A stretch of DNA of 64,000 nucleotides from Curtobacterium pusillum (lineage in GTDB: Bacteria > Actinomycetota > Actinomycetes > Actinomycetales > Microbacteriaceae), in assembly GCF_007680845.1 (NCBI RefSeq), contig NZ_VEIY01000005.1:62001-126000 (forward strand), in the 5' to 3' direction. The first letter of the stretch is position 1; each line of letters begins with the position of its first letter. The notes beneath the pieces were generated by a model that was given only the letters and a program-made list of their open reading frames with translations, searched no databases and was not told where the DNA came from. The position numbers and the translations under genes are program-made. This document shows, piece after piece, positions 48,036-55,993 of the stretch.

Positions 48036-49121
48036 TCAGAGCAGTCCGAACGCCGCCTGCGCCCCGAGGCTCGTCGCGGCGACGAGCACCCACAGCGCGA
48101 TCCCGAGCAGCATCGGCCGGAATCCGGCCCGGCGCAGTGCCGCGAAGTCGGTCGACACCCCGATCGCCGCGAGCGCGACCGTGATGAGGAAGGTCGCGAC
48201 GACGGCGAACCCCGGGGCGGCAGCTGCCGGCAGGACACCGACGGTGCGGAGCAGCACCACCACGAGGAACCCGACGAGGAACCACGGGACCAACCGGAAC
48301 ACGCGGACGCCACCGGCGCGGGCCGAGGCTACGTCGGACGTGGGCTGCTCACGGGCGGTGCGCCGCGCCTCCAGACCGGCCAGGCCGACCACGATCGGGA
48401 TGATCATGAGCGTCCGGACCAGCTTGACGACGACCGCGGTGTCGGTCGCCTGTCGACCGTAGACGGTCGCGGTCGCGACGACCGACGAGGTGTCGTTGAC
48501 GGCGGTGCCGGCGAAGACGCCGAACGCGTGCTGGGAGAGACCGAGGGCGTGGCCGAGCAGCGGGAACACGAAGACGGCCGCGATGTTGCAGAGGAAGATC
48601 GTCGACATGGCGTAGGCGACGTCAGCGCTGACCGCGCCGATCACCGGGGTGACGGCGGCGATCGCGGAGGCGCCGCAGATCCCGGTGCCGACGCCGATGA
48701 GGGTCCGGAGCGCGCCCGAGACCCGCAGCAGTCGGCCGATCCCCCACGCTGCGGCCAGGCACACCACGAGGGTCGTGAGCATCACCGGGAGGGTCTCGCC
48801 GCCGATGCGGAGGACCTCGGCGACGGACAGCTGCGCGCCGAGGAGGACGACGGCGAGCTGGAGGACGCGGCTCGAGGCGAACTTCACACCGGGCTGGAGG
48901 GTGCCGAGGTCGGGGCCGCCGGGGTCGGTCGGGCCGCCGTCCTGGGTCGGGGTCCGGGTACGGGTCCGGGTCCGGCGCACGAGCCAGCCGACGGCGGCGC
49001 CGATCACGACGGCGGGGACGGGGCCGCCGATGACGGGGACCTCGTGGGCGACGAGGGTGGCGACCAGGCCGATCACGAGGGCGAGGGCGACGCCGGGGAG
49101 GAGGCGGCGGAGGGACGGCAT
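48036..49121 (-). CDS. YeiH family putative sulfate exporter
   Basis: Membrane protein of 361 residues in the YeiH/UPF0324 family, described as putative sulfate or anion exporters; the transported species is not established here. About ten transmembrane helices are visible. Family marks are GVKFASSRVLQLAVVLLGAQ, TGICGASAIAAVTPVIGA and GLSQHAFGVFAGTAVNDTSS. ATG 49121 (MPSLRRLLPGVALALVIG) is chosen because the upstream frame is intergenic low-complexity sequence. An Arg/Thr linker (RTRTRTRTP) lies near residue 50. It converges on the FetB-like gene. Confidence 0.9.
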   Translation of the reverse strand: MPSLRRLLPGVALALVIGLVATLVAHEVPVIGGPVPAVVIGAAVGWLVRRTRTRTRTPTQDGGPTDPGGPDLGTLQPGVKFASSRVLQLAVVLLGAQLSVAEVLRIGGETLPVMLTTLVVCLAAAWGIGRLLRVSGALRTLIGVGTGICGASAIAAVTPVIGAVSADVAYAMSTIFLCNIAAVFVFPLLGHALGLSQHAFGVFAGTAVNDTSSVVATATVYGRQATDTAVVVKLVRTLMIIPIVVGLAGLEARRTAREQPTSDVASARAGGVRVFRLVPWFLVGFLVVVLLRTVGVLPAAAAPGFAVVATFLITVALAAIGVSTDFAALRRAGFRPMLLGIALWVLVAATSLGAQAAFGLL

Positions 49122-49556
49122 GCTCCGAGCATGGCCGGAGGTGGGGGTTCGTGGGTGGGCGGCGCGCGGGTGCAGTTGCGGGTGGGCGGCGCGGGTGTGC
49201 GGACGCGCCGGGGAGAGCGTGCGGGCGGGCGCGGGCATGCGCTCGCGGGTCGAACCACGGATCCGACGTCGAACCAGCCGCGGCGGGTGGTTCGACGTCG
49301 CGATCGTGGTTCGACGCCCGACGCCCGACGCCCGACGCCCGACGCGCAACGACGGCGCCGGCGGCGGGCGGGAGCGGCGACGACGACGGCGGGCTTCGTG
49401 CCCGTGCGACGGTTCTGCTCCACACCCGGTCCACGCGCGGGACGTCGAGCACCTGTTGCGGGTTCCCGCAGCAACGGATTCAGTGCCGGTGCGCGGGAGT
49501 AGCGTCAGCGTCGTCGTCCCGGGTGGGGCTGACTCGGGGACCAGAACGGACGACGA
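49122..49556. other. 435-bp gene-free region with repeats and a promoter
   Basis: No gene is supported here. The region contains G-rich sequence (49140-49200), a 65-bp palindromic repeat (49250-49314) and a 7-bp tandem repeat CGACGCC of about 4.7 units (49312-49344). Further on are an imperfect palindrome around 49454-49475 (GTTGCGGG / CCGCAGCAAC) and a probable -10 TAGCGT at 49500-49505 for the secreted FN3 protein gene. Antisense frames crossing it lack coding bias. Confidence 0.7.
49250..49314. repeat. 65-bp palindromic repeat (copy 2)
   Basis: Left arm TCGAACCACGGATCCGACG then TCGAACCA. Right arm TGGTTCGACGTCGCGATCG then TGGTTCGA. The arms are imperfect reverse complements. It aligns end to end with the copy in apbE (38834-38898). 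Confidence 0.8.
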
Positions 49557-51335
49557 ATGCAGCGCTTCACTCGCGCGGCACCCATGGCAGCTGCCGCGCT
49601 CCTCACCGCCGGCGCGGTCGGCTTCACCGGCCTCGGGACAGCCTCCGCAGCCACAGCAGCACCCCCGACCGGTGGGGTGCTGCAGATCCTCTCCCCGCAC
49701 TACTCGAACCGCGGAACACCACAGTTCGCCGACGGCGCGAACGTGCAGCGGTACCTCGCCGACACCACCCGCGGCATCGACGCCCGGATGACCGTCACCG
49801 CGACAACCGGAGCGTCGTTCATCCTCACCCCGCCGGACGGGAAGCCGCTGACCACCGGCGTCTACCGACTCGTGGGAACGCAGTCGTACGGGGCGAACGT
49901 CCCGACGCTGACCATCAACGGCGAGTACATCTCCGGCGAGTTCGACATCCTCGACCTCGCCTCGAACCCGACGAACGGCGCCATCACCCGCTTCGACGGC
50001 ATCGTCCCGGGTGTCGGTGAGTACCGGTTCGGAGAAGACGCCGCCGGATCCGTGGTCTTCGGCGCCAGGAACCTCGTGTTCACGAAGACGTTCATCGGAC
50101 TGCCGAAGACGGCGCAGGTGGAAACGGTCCACAACACCGGCACCTCGGCCGTCACGCTCGGCACGCCCACGGTCGCCGGGGTGAACGCCTCGTCGTTCTC
50201 CGTCAGCGGCAGCACCTGCAAGACCACCCTCGCCGCCGGCGCCACCTGCACGTTCACCGTCGGGTTCGCGCCGAAGACGGCCGGACCAGCTACCGCCGCG
50301 CTGAGCGTCAAGGTCGGCACTGCGACCCGCACCGTCCCCCTCACCGGTTCGTCGTTCCTCGGGACGACCGGCATCACCTCATCGGGCAAGGGCATCGTCG
50401 ACCAGGGCAAGACGACCAAGGTCACCGCAGCGAACACGGCCATGACCGTCGTCTCCATCGGGTCCGGGTGGATGTTCAACGCGGACCGTCTCGACGGCTC
50501 AGGCAGCGCCCTCAACATCCGGCTCACGAGCCCGAACGACCAGCCCATCCCGGTCGGGACGACGAAGACCACCGTCAGCGGTCGGTACAGCATGGTCGAC
50601 ACGGTGAACTCCAGCGGTTGCGACTCGAACGGCACCATCACCGTGAAGCAGTTCATCAACGACCCGGTGAGTGGGCTCCCTGACACCGTGGACATGTCGT
50701 TCGTCCAGTACTGCGACAACGGTGAGAAGCTTCCGCAGACCGGGACGCTCCAGTGGCAGGCCCGTGCAGACGTCGCCGCGCCAGCAGCGCCGACCGCAGT
50801 CGCTGTGTCCGCGACGTCGCCGCGGAAGGTCACCTGGAAGCCGTCGGCCTCGAAGGACGCGAAGTCGGTCGTCGCACGGCTCGTGCAAGGAAGCGGAGCG
50901 AACGCCACCCCGCAGAGCGGCACACCGCTGACCGTGTCGGGTACCTCAGCAGCGGTGCCGTCCGTTCCCGCCGGGCAGCAGTACACGGTGGCCCTGTTCG
51001 CCGTCGATGCGACCGGGAACGTCAGCAAGGCCGCCGTCGCCCGCTTCGGCACCGCGCCGGTGACCGTGACGGCACCCGGCCGGCCGACCATCACCAGCAC
51101 CAGCAGCGGCACCGGGACCGTGACCGTCTCGTTCACCCCGCCGGCCAGTGACGGCGGGCTGCCCATCACCAGCTACGTCCTGTCCACCCTGTACGGCTCG
51201 CAACAGGTGAGCGGAACGTCGAGTCCGCTCACCCTCACCGGCCTCCCCGCCGACGGCAACATGGTCGAGATCACTGCCGTCAACGCCGCCGGGAAGGGCA
51301 CGCCCTCGTACGCCGTGCCCGTCACCATCGGCTGA
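49557..51335 (+). CDS. Secreted protein with choice-of-anchor-D-like and fibronectin type III domains
   Basis: Exported protein of 592 residues. The signal peptide is about residues 1-32 (MAAAALLTAGAVGFTGLGTA, cleavage near ASA-A). Residues about 190-275 match the ASPM/choice-of-anchor-D Ig-like pattern (TVHNTGTSAVTLGTPTVAGV, then TCTFTVGFAPKTAGPATAAL). Two C-terminal fibronectin type III domains cover about 415-505 and 508-592 (PGRPTITSTSSGTGTVTVSF, then YVLSTLYGSQQVSGTSSPLT). No sorting signal or transmembrane anchor is at the C terminus. The function is unknown; adhesion or carbohydrate binding is possible. It is followed by a strong terminator. Confidence 0.85.
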   Translation: MQRFTRAAPMAAAALLTAGAVGFTGLGTASAATAAPPTGGVLQILSPHYSNRGTPQFADGANVQRYLADTTRGIDARMTVTATTGASFILTPPDGKPLTTGVYRLVGTQSYGANVPTLTINGEYISGEFDILDLASNPTNGAITRFDGIVPGVGEYRFGEDAAGSVVFGARNLVFTKTFIGLPKTAQVETVHNTGTSAVTLGTPTVAGVNASSFSVSGSTCKTTLAAGATCTFTVGFAPKTAGPATAALSVKVGTATRTVPLTGSSFLGTTGITSSGKGIVDQGKTTKVTAANTAMTVVSIGSGWMFNADRLDGSGSALNIRLTSPNDQPIPVGTTKTTVSGRYSMVDTVNSSGCDSNGTITVKQFINDPVSGLPDTVDMSFVQYCDNGEKLPQTGTLQWQARADVAAPAAPTAVAVSATSPRKVTWKPSASKDAKSVVARLVQGSGANATPQSGTPLTVSGTSAAVPSVPAGQQYTVALFAVDATGNVSKAAVARFGTAPVTVTAPGRPTITSTSSGTGTVTVSFTPPASDGGLPITSYVLSTLYGSQQVSGTSSPLTLTGLPADGNMVEITAVNAAGKGTPSYAVPVTIG

Positions 51336-51351
51336 CAGCAGGGGTCACGCC

Positions 51352-51384
51352 AACGCCCCGACCACGAGACGTGGACGGGGCGTT
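51352..51384 (+). terminator. Rho-independent-type terminator
   Basis: AACGCCCCG-A-CCACG, loop AGA, CGTGG-A-CGGGGCGTT, then CTTC. A 14-bp stem with one A-A mismatch lies 17 bp after the FN3 protein stop and between it and the convergent flgE. It is the best stem-loop terminator in the window. Confidence 0.8.
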
Positions 51385-51542
51385 CTTCGTCGAGCTGCCG
51401 CCGCCGCCGGTGACCTCTGCGAGTTCCGAGAGGAAAGCGTCCGGCATCCGTGGGGCATGCGTCGGCGACTGGGTCCGAAGACACCGATCGCTGTGAACAC
51501 GTCACAGTCGGGCACCGCCGACGCCGCGCCGCCGCCGGACCC

Positions 51543-52718
51543 CTACCGCTTCAGGTTCGTCAGCTCCTGCAGCACCTCGTCCGACGTCGTGATGATCCGC
51601 GCGTTCGCCTGGAACCCGCGCTGCGCCACGATGAGGTTCGTGAACTCCTGCGACAGGTCGACGTTCGACATCTCGAGCGTGCCCGACGCGAGCTGCCCCA
51701 CGCCGGCCGATCCCGGAGCGCCGACGGACGCGTTGCCCGAGTTCCCGGTGGCCCGGTAGCCCGAGGCGCCGGTCTTCTCGAGGCCCGCCGGGTTGGCGAA
51801 CGTCGCGAGCGCGATCCGGCCGATGGCGAGCGACGCCCCGTTCGAGAACGTCCCGACGACGGTGCCGTCCTTCGAGATCGAGTAGCCCTGCAGGGACCCG
51901 GCCTCGTGACCGTTCTGCGACGCGATCGACGCCGTGTTGAGCGACGCGAACCCCGTGAGCTGCGTCATGTCGACCGCGATGCCGCCGACCGTGACGGCGC
52001 CGCCGCCGGTGAGCGAGCCGTCGGCACCGAAGGTGAGCGACGTCGTCGCCGAGGCGCCCTGACCGTTCGTCGCCGCGACGTCCCAGCCCGCGGCGGTGCG
52101 GGTGTAGGCGAGGGACATGGTGTGCTTCGCACCGGACGCGTCGTACACCGTCGCGTCGCGGGTGATCGTGGTGCCGACGGCGGTCTCGGACGGCAGGTTG
52201 CCGGTGACGCCGGCGGTGGTGGTGCGGACCGCGGGTGCGGCGGCGTCGAGCGGCAGGACGATGTCGGACAGCCCGCCGTTCTCGTTGACGACGCCGTTCG
52301 TGGCCGGGTAGCCCTGCACGATCTTGCCGTCGGCGGTGACGAGTCGACCGTCGGCGTCGAAGTCGAACGCACCGGCACGGGTGTACACCGTGTCGTTGCC
52401 GAGGCGCGTCACGAAGAACCCGTCACCCGAGATCATCAGGTCGGTGGCCTTGCCGGTGGCCTGGGCGGAGCCCTGGGCGAAGTTCGTGGACACGCCGGCG
52501 ACCTGCACGCCGAGGCCGATCTGCGCCGGGTTCGTGCCGCCGATGCCGGTCTGCGGCCCACCGGCGCCCTGGGTCATCTGCGACAGGGTGTCCTGGAAGA
52601 CCGTCGACGAGGCCTTGAAGCCGACCGTGTTGACGTTGGCGATGTTGTTGCCCGTCACGTCCAGCATCTGCTGGTGCGAACGGAGGCCGGAGATCCCGGA
52701 GTAGAGCGAGCGGAGCAT
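51543..52718 (-). CDS. flgE: Flagellar hook protein FlgE
   Basis: Structural subunit of the hook, 391 residues. N-terminal rod/hook signature: MLRSLYSGISGLRSHQQMLD, then VTGNNIANVNTVGFKASST. The central D domain contains LMISGDGFFVTR. The C-terminal helix VDLSQEFTNLIVAQRGFQAN, then ARIITTSDEVLQELTNLKR, forms the coiled core. It is the last gene of flagellar block A. In many actinobacterial flagellar loci flbD and motA follow directly, but here they are 38 kb away (13488). It starts at ATG 52718, 48 bp after flgD. Confidence 0.96.
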   Translation of the reverse strand: MLRSLYSGISGLRSHQQMLDVTGNNIANVNTVGFKASSTVFQDTLSQMTQGAGGPQTGIGGTNPAQIGLGVQVAGVSTNFAQGSAQATGKATDLMISGDGFFVTRLGNDTVYTRAGAFDFDADGRLVTADGKIVQGYPATNGVVNENGGLSDIVLPLDAAAPAVRTTTAGVTGNLPSETAVGTTITRDATVYDASGAKHTMSLAYTRTAAGWDVAATNGQGASATTSLTFGADGSLTGGGAVTVGGIAVDMTQLTGFASLNTASIASQNGHEAGSLQGYSISKDGTVVGTFSNGASLAIGRIALATFANPAGLEKTGASGYRATGNSGNASVGAPGSAGVGQLASGTLEMSNVDLSQEFTNLIVAQRGFQANARIITTSDEVLQELTNLKR

Positions 52719-52765
52719 GGTGCGTCCTTTCGTGGAACGACGACGAAGAAGAAGAAGTCAGGGGG

Positions 52766-53209
52766 TCAGGAGGTGGGAACCGTGGTGCTGATGCCGGAGA
52801 TCACGTCGAGGGCGACCTCCTTCCCGTTCACGGTCACGGTGGGGACGCTGTTCGCGTACGAGACGGCGGAGGCGGTCCCGGTCACGGACTTCCCCGTGAC
52901 GGCGTCGGTGTAGCCGACCTGCTTCCCGACGAGGTTGGCGGCGGCGATCCGCATCTGCAACGAGAAGTTCTCGTTCGCGGTCGTCGTCTGGTTGGTCATC
53001 TGCTCCATCATCGCGAGCTGCGTCTGCTGGCTGATCATCTGGTTGGTGTCCATCGGCGACGACGGGTCCTGGTTCTGCAGCTGCGTGACGAGGAGCTTCA
53101 TGAACACCTCGGAGTCCATCGTCTGGGACTTCTGCGAGGCGCTGTTCGCGGCGAGGGCCGCAGCCTGCGCGGCCTGGTCCACGCTTCCGGTGATGCCGTC
53201 GATCGGCAT
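52766..53209 (-). CDS. flgD: Flagellar hook assembly (capping) protein FlgD
   Basis: Hook scaffold of 147 residues, short for FlgD because it lacks the C-terminal Ig-like/Tudor extension of enterobacterial members. The conserved N-terminal region is MDSEVFMKLLVTQLQNQDPS, then SPMDTNQMISQQTQLAMME. The end (LVGKQVGYTDAVTGKSVTGT, then VTVNGKEVALDVISGIS) is the small beta domain. ATG 53209 has AGGGAA upstream. It is exported by the type III apparatus. Confidence 0.95.
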   Translation of the reverse strand: MPIDGITGSVDQAAQAAALAANSASQKSQTMDSEVFMKLLVTQLQNQDPSSPMDTNQMISQQTQLAMMEQMTNQTTTANENFSLQMRIAAANLVGKQVGYTDAVTGKSVTGTASAVSYANSVPTVTVNGKEVALDVISGISTTVPTS

Positions 53210-53250
53210 GGTCGTTCCCTTCGGTTCTGCCTGGGTCGGGGTGTCGTCGC

Positions 53251-54855
53251 TCAGGCGAGGACGTCGAGTCCGGCGGTGCGGACGGTGGGCGTGTGGGTGG
53301 TGCCGGGTCTGCGCGGGGTGTGCCGCGCCTCCAGGCCGGTGGAGCCGGTGGGTCCGGTGTCGGGACGGCTCCCGTCGGGCTGTCGCTGCTCACGGGCCGG
53401 AGCATCGCCCGGGTGGTTCTGCGACGAGAGGTCCAGGGTCGTCGACGGCCCCGACCCGGCCGCGTCGCGGCGGAGGTCCGGCATGACCTGCCGCACCGCG
53501 TCCCGTCCCGCGTCGGAGGCGGCGAACAGCTCGACGTGCATCCCGTGCGCCGTGACGTGTGCCCGGAGCGTGACCGGGCCGAGCGCGTCGGGCGTCACCT
53601 GGACGGTGACGACGTGCTCGCCCGGGCCGGCCTGCGCGAGCGTGAACAGCGGTCGGCTCAGCTGCTGGGCGAGCGGCGCTGGTGCGTTCGCGGTGGTCGC
53701 GCCGGGTGCGGTCGCCGACGTGGCCGGCGCCGCCGGCGCGAGGGTCGGCGACGTGGTCGGCACGGCGAAGGGCGTCTCGCCGCCGCGGGGTGCGGTGACG
53801 GACTGGAGGCGCGGCTCGTCCTGCCCGGTCGTCCCCCGGTCCGTCCCGTGGCCGGTCTGGGAGCCGGTGTCCGGGCCGGTGCCGCCGGTCGGGCCGGTCA
53901 CGCCGGTCACGCCGGTCACGCCGGTCGGGCTCGTCACGCCAGTCGGGCCGGTCACGCCGGTCGGGCTGGTCACGCCGGTCGGGCTGGTCACGCTGGTCGG
54001 GCCGGTCACGGCGGTCGGGCCGGTCACGCCGGTGACGCTGCTCCCGCCCGTCGCGACGGGTCCGTCCGTGGGACCGGCCACGGCGGTGCTCACGGCGTCG
54101 GCGGCCGGCGGGTTCACGTTCGGAGTCGAGCGGGTGGCGGTGGTTCCGGCCGCGACCTCAAGGCCGGCGGATTCCGGCGCCGCCGGAGCCTGAGCGGTCG
54201 CGGCTGCGGGTGCGACCCCGGCGGGGGTCGGCGCGGTCGCGGCCGGAGCCGTCGCGGTGCCGGTCGTTGCCGCGGCGTCCCGGAGGTCCGCGGTCCCGGC
54301 GACTCCCGGTGCCGTCGGTGCGGCAGCGTCGAGGGCGCCCGGGTTCGCCGCGGCCCTCGTGCCCGCCGGTGTCGTCGTCGCGGACGAGAGGGTGCTCCCG
54401 CTCGGCGTCGCCACCGTTCCCGCGGTCGACCCGGCACCGGCGATCAGCGCCGGTCCCACCGAGGACGTGGTGTTCGCCGCGGGCGCGTCCGAGGCCGGGT
54501 CCTCCGACGGCACGACGGACGGCGGGGTCGAGAGCGCACCCGTCACGGCGTTCGGGAGCGGCAACCCCGGCACGGAAGCAGGCGCCGGTGCAGGGGCCGG
54601 GGCGTCGACGGCCGCGCTGCCCGGTGGCGTCCCGGGGGCCGAGGCGTCGGTCGTGTCCCGGCCGTCCCGCTCATCGGCCCGCTCCCCGGCCCGCGCCCGT
54701 TCGCGCTGCGGGGTCCCGGTCGGCGTCCGGCGATCCGGGGCGCCGACAGCGGTCATGGCCGCGTCGAACGAGTCGGCGGACGCCGGACGACGGGACGCGG
54801 ACGACGCACCCGGGGCGCTCGGCGCCGTCGGGGCTGTGGCGATGGTCAGGCTCAT
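53251..54855 (-). CDS. fliK: Flagellar hook-length control protein FliK
   Basis: Exported ruler protein of 534 residues. The long Ala/Pro/Thr/Ser-rich central region is expected to be extended. It includes a collagen-like stretch of repeated GVTxPT units at about residues 280-325. The C-terminal Flg_hook domain (about 395-480) has [20 protein letters not shown], then [20 protein letters not shown] and [23 protein letters not shown] 54855 overlaps the upstream hydrolase stop in ATGA. Sequence identity outside the C domain is poor, as is usual for FliK. Confidence 0.88.
   Translation of the reverse strand: MSLTIATAPTAPSAPGASSASRRPASADSFDAAMTAVGAPDRRTPTGTPQRERARAGERADERDGRDTTDASAPGTPPGSAAVDAPAPAPAPASVPGLPLPNAVTGALSTPPSVVPSEDPASDAPAANTTSSVGPALIAGAGSTAGTVATPSGSTLSSATTTPAGTRAAANPGALDAAAPTAPGVAGTADLRDAAATTGTATAPAATAPTPAGVAPAAATAQAPAAPESAGLEVAAGTTATRSTPNVNPPAADAVSTAVAGPTDGPVATGGSSVTGVTGPTAVTGPTSVTSPTGVTSPTGVTGPTGVTSPTGVTGVTGVTGPTGGTGPDTGSQTGHGTDRGTTGQDEPRLQSVTAPRGGETPFAVPTTSPTLAPAAPATSATAPGATTANAPAPLAQQLSRPLFTLAQAGPGEHVVTVQVTPDALGPVTLRAHVTAHGMHVELFAASDAGRDAVRQVMPDLRRDAAGSGPSTTLDLSSQNHPGDAPAREQRQPDGSRPDTGPTGSTGLEARHTPRRPGTTHTPTVRTAGLDVLA
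53886..54036. repeat. Tandem repeats within fliK
   Basis: An array of 9- and 18-bp units built on GCCGGTCACG and GCCGGTCGGGC, encoding Gly-Val-Thr and Pro-Thr-Gly-Val-Thr triplets. Copy number could vary by slippage and would change the length of the ruler region of FliK. Confidence 0.8.
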
Positions 54856-55565
54856 GCTGCGCTCCCACTCTGCAGCAGCGACATCAGGGCCGCGGTCTGC
54901 AGGTCGGTGCCCTGCGCCGCCACCGAGCTCGCGGTCGTCGCCGACGCCTGCGCCGGCACGATCCTCCGGATGGTGGCGATGTCGGAGTCCTTGTACCAGT
55001 TGTCGACGATCCGGACGTCCTTGCCCGGGTGCGGTGCGTGCAGCACCTTGCCGTCGCCGACGTAGATGACGACGTGTCCCTCGCCCTTGGGGATGATGAG
55101 GTCCCCGGGCTGTGCGTCCTTGAGCGACCCCACCTCGACGCCCATCTTCGCCTGGTCCGGCACGACCCGGGGCATGGTGACCCCGAGGTCCTTGAACACG
55201 GTCTGCACGAGACCCGAGCAGTCCATGCCGCTCGTCGTGGTGCCGCCGAACACGTACGGCACGCCGAGGTACTTCTTCGCGTCCGCGACGACGTCGGACC
55301 CGGTGGCGCCGCTGCCCGTCGCGATGGTGCCGGCTCCGGCGTCGACCGAGGTCGCGGCGGCGGACGTGGCACCGGTGGCCGTCGCCGTGCCGGTCGCGGT
55401 GGCCAGCGCGTCGGCGAACGCGGTGGAGTTCGCGACGCTGGCGGCCGAGTCGGCCGAACCGGACGCGGCTGACGTCGTCGCAGCCGCCGCACCAGCGCCG
55501 GTGCGCAGGGCGTCGATCTGCGTCCGGATCTCGGAGATCCGGGTGAGCACGGCGTCCACGCTCAT
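54852..55565 (-). CDS. C40 family (NlpC/P60) peptidoglycan hydrolase in the flagellar operon
   Basis: Predicted cell-wall endopeptidase of 237 residues. The N terminus ([20 protein letters not shown]) is a short helix, followed by an Ala/Thr/Ser-rich linker. The NlpC/P60 domain covers about 88-215: [18 protein letters not shown], catalytic Cys116 (GMDCSGLV), catalytic His164 ([10 protein letters not shown]) and third polar residue His176 (LHAPHPG). No Sec signal peptide is present, so export through the flagellar apparatus is suggested. Its place between fliJ and fliK indicates a role in opening the wall for rod growth, like FlgJ in other bacteria (inference). Confidence 0.88.
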   Translation of the reverse strand: MSVDAVLTRISEIRTQIDALRTGAGAAAATTSAASGSADSAASVANSTAFADALATATGTATATGATSAAATSVDAGAGTIATGSGATGSDVVADAKKYLGVPYVFGGTTTSGMDCSGLVQTVFKDLGVTMPRVVPDQAKMGVEVGSLKDAQPGDLIIPKGEGHVVIYVGDGKVLHAPHPGKDVRIVDNWYKDSDIATIRRIVPAQASATTASSVAAQGTDLQTAALMSLLQSGSAA

Positions 55566-55993
55566 CGGGCACCACCTTCCGTGCGGCGTCGGGCCGCGAT
55601 CTCGTCGAGGGCGTTCTGTTCGGTGCGGAGCTCCTCGGCGGTCTGCTGCTCGCGGTGCTGCGCCTCGAGCTTCTCCAGGCCGAGGGCCGATCGTCGGGCG
55701 CCGTTGTACTCGTCCTGGGCCTGGTCGGCGTCGGCGCGGCGGCTCCGGACCACGGCGTCGAGTTCCTCGAGCATCCCGCGGGTGGCGGCCCGGGCGGCGG
55801 CGACGGCGCTGAGGGTCGCGGCGTCCTGGATCGGCTGCGGTCCCTCGGCGTCGGCGAGGCTCCGGCGGGCGGCGATGCGGGCGTCCGCGGCGTCGCGCAC
55901 TCGTTCGTTCGCGGCGGCGAGGGACGCAGCCGCCCGGTCCTGCTCGGCGTGCCGGAGCCGGAGGAGCCCGGCCAGCGGGAAGCGGCGGGCCAT
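55562..55993 (-). CDS. fliJ: Flagellar export protein FliJ
   Basis: Soluble coiled-coil component of the export ATPase complex, 143 residues. It starts [20 protein letters not shown], the FliJ N-terminal pattern (F-x-L-x-x-L-L-x-x-R). The rest is an almost uninterrupted antiparallel coiled coil rich in Ala, Arg and Glu. It lies directly after fliI: its ATG at 55993 shares a base with the fliI stop. Similarity of FliJ proteins is low, so the call rests on position, length and coiled-coil character. Confidence 0.88.
   Translation of the reverse strand: MARRFPLAGLLRLRHAEQDRAAASLAAANERVRDAADARIAARRSLADAEGPQPIQDAATLSAVAAARAATRGMLEELDAVVRSRRADADQAQDEYNGARRSALGLEKLEAQHREQQTAEELRTEQNALDEIAARRRTEGGAR

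Noticed and set aside
44506..48462. A 1318-codon open frame on the plus strand
   Set aside because: It crosses the hydrolase, TetR and permease genes in the wrong frame or strand and has no recognisable domain or codon bias.
49250..49314. GTGGTTCGA-containing hairpin considered as a tRNA T-arm
   Set aside because: No acceptor, D or anticodon arms can be formed around it, and the sequence is a near-perfect palindrome also found in apbE.
13489..51542. Accessory segment considered as a prophage or integrative element
   Set aside because: No integrase, transposase, phage structural, relaxase or conjugation genes, no tRNA target and no matching end repeats were seen.
51457..51759. A 100-codon plus-strand frame beginning MRRRLGPKTP
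   Set aside because: It runs antisense into flgE, lacks a ribosome binding site and its C-terminal part mirrors the hook gene.
53886..54036. Regularly spaced short repeats considered as a CRISPR array
   Set aside because: The units are 9-18 bp without unique spacers and are in frame within fliK.
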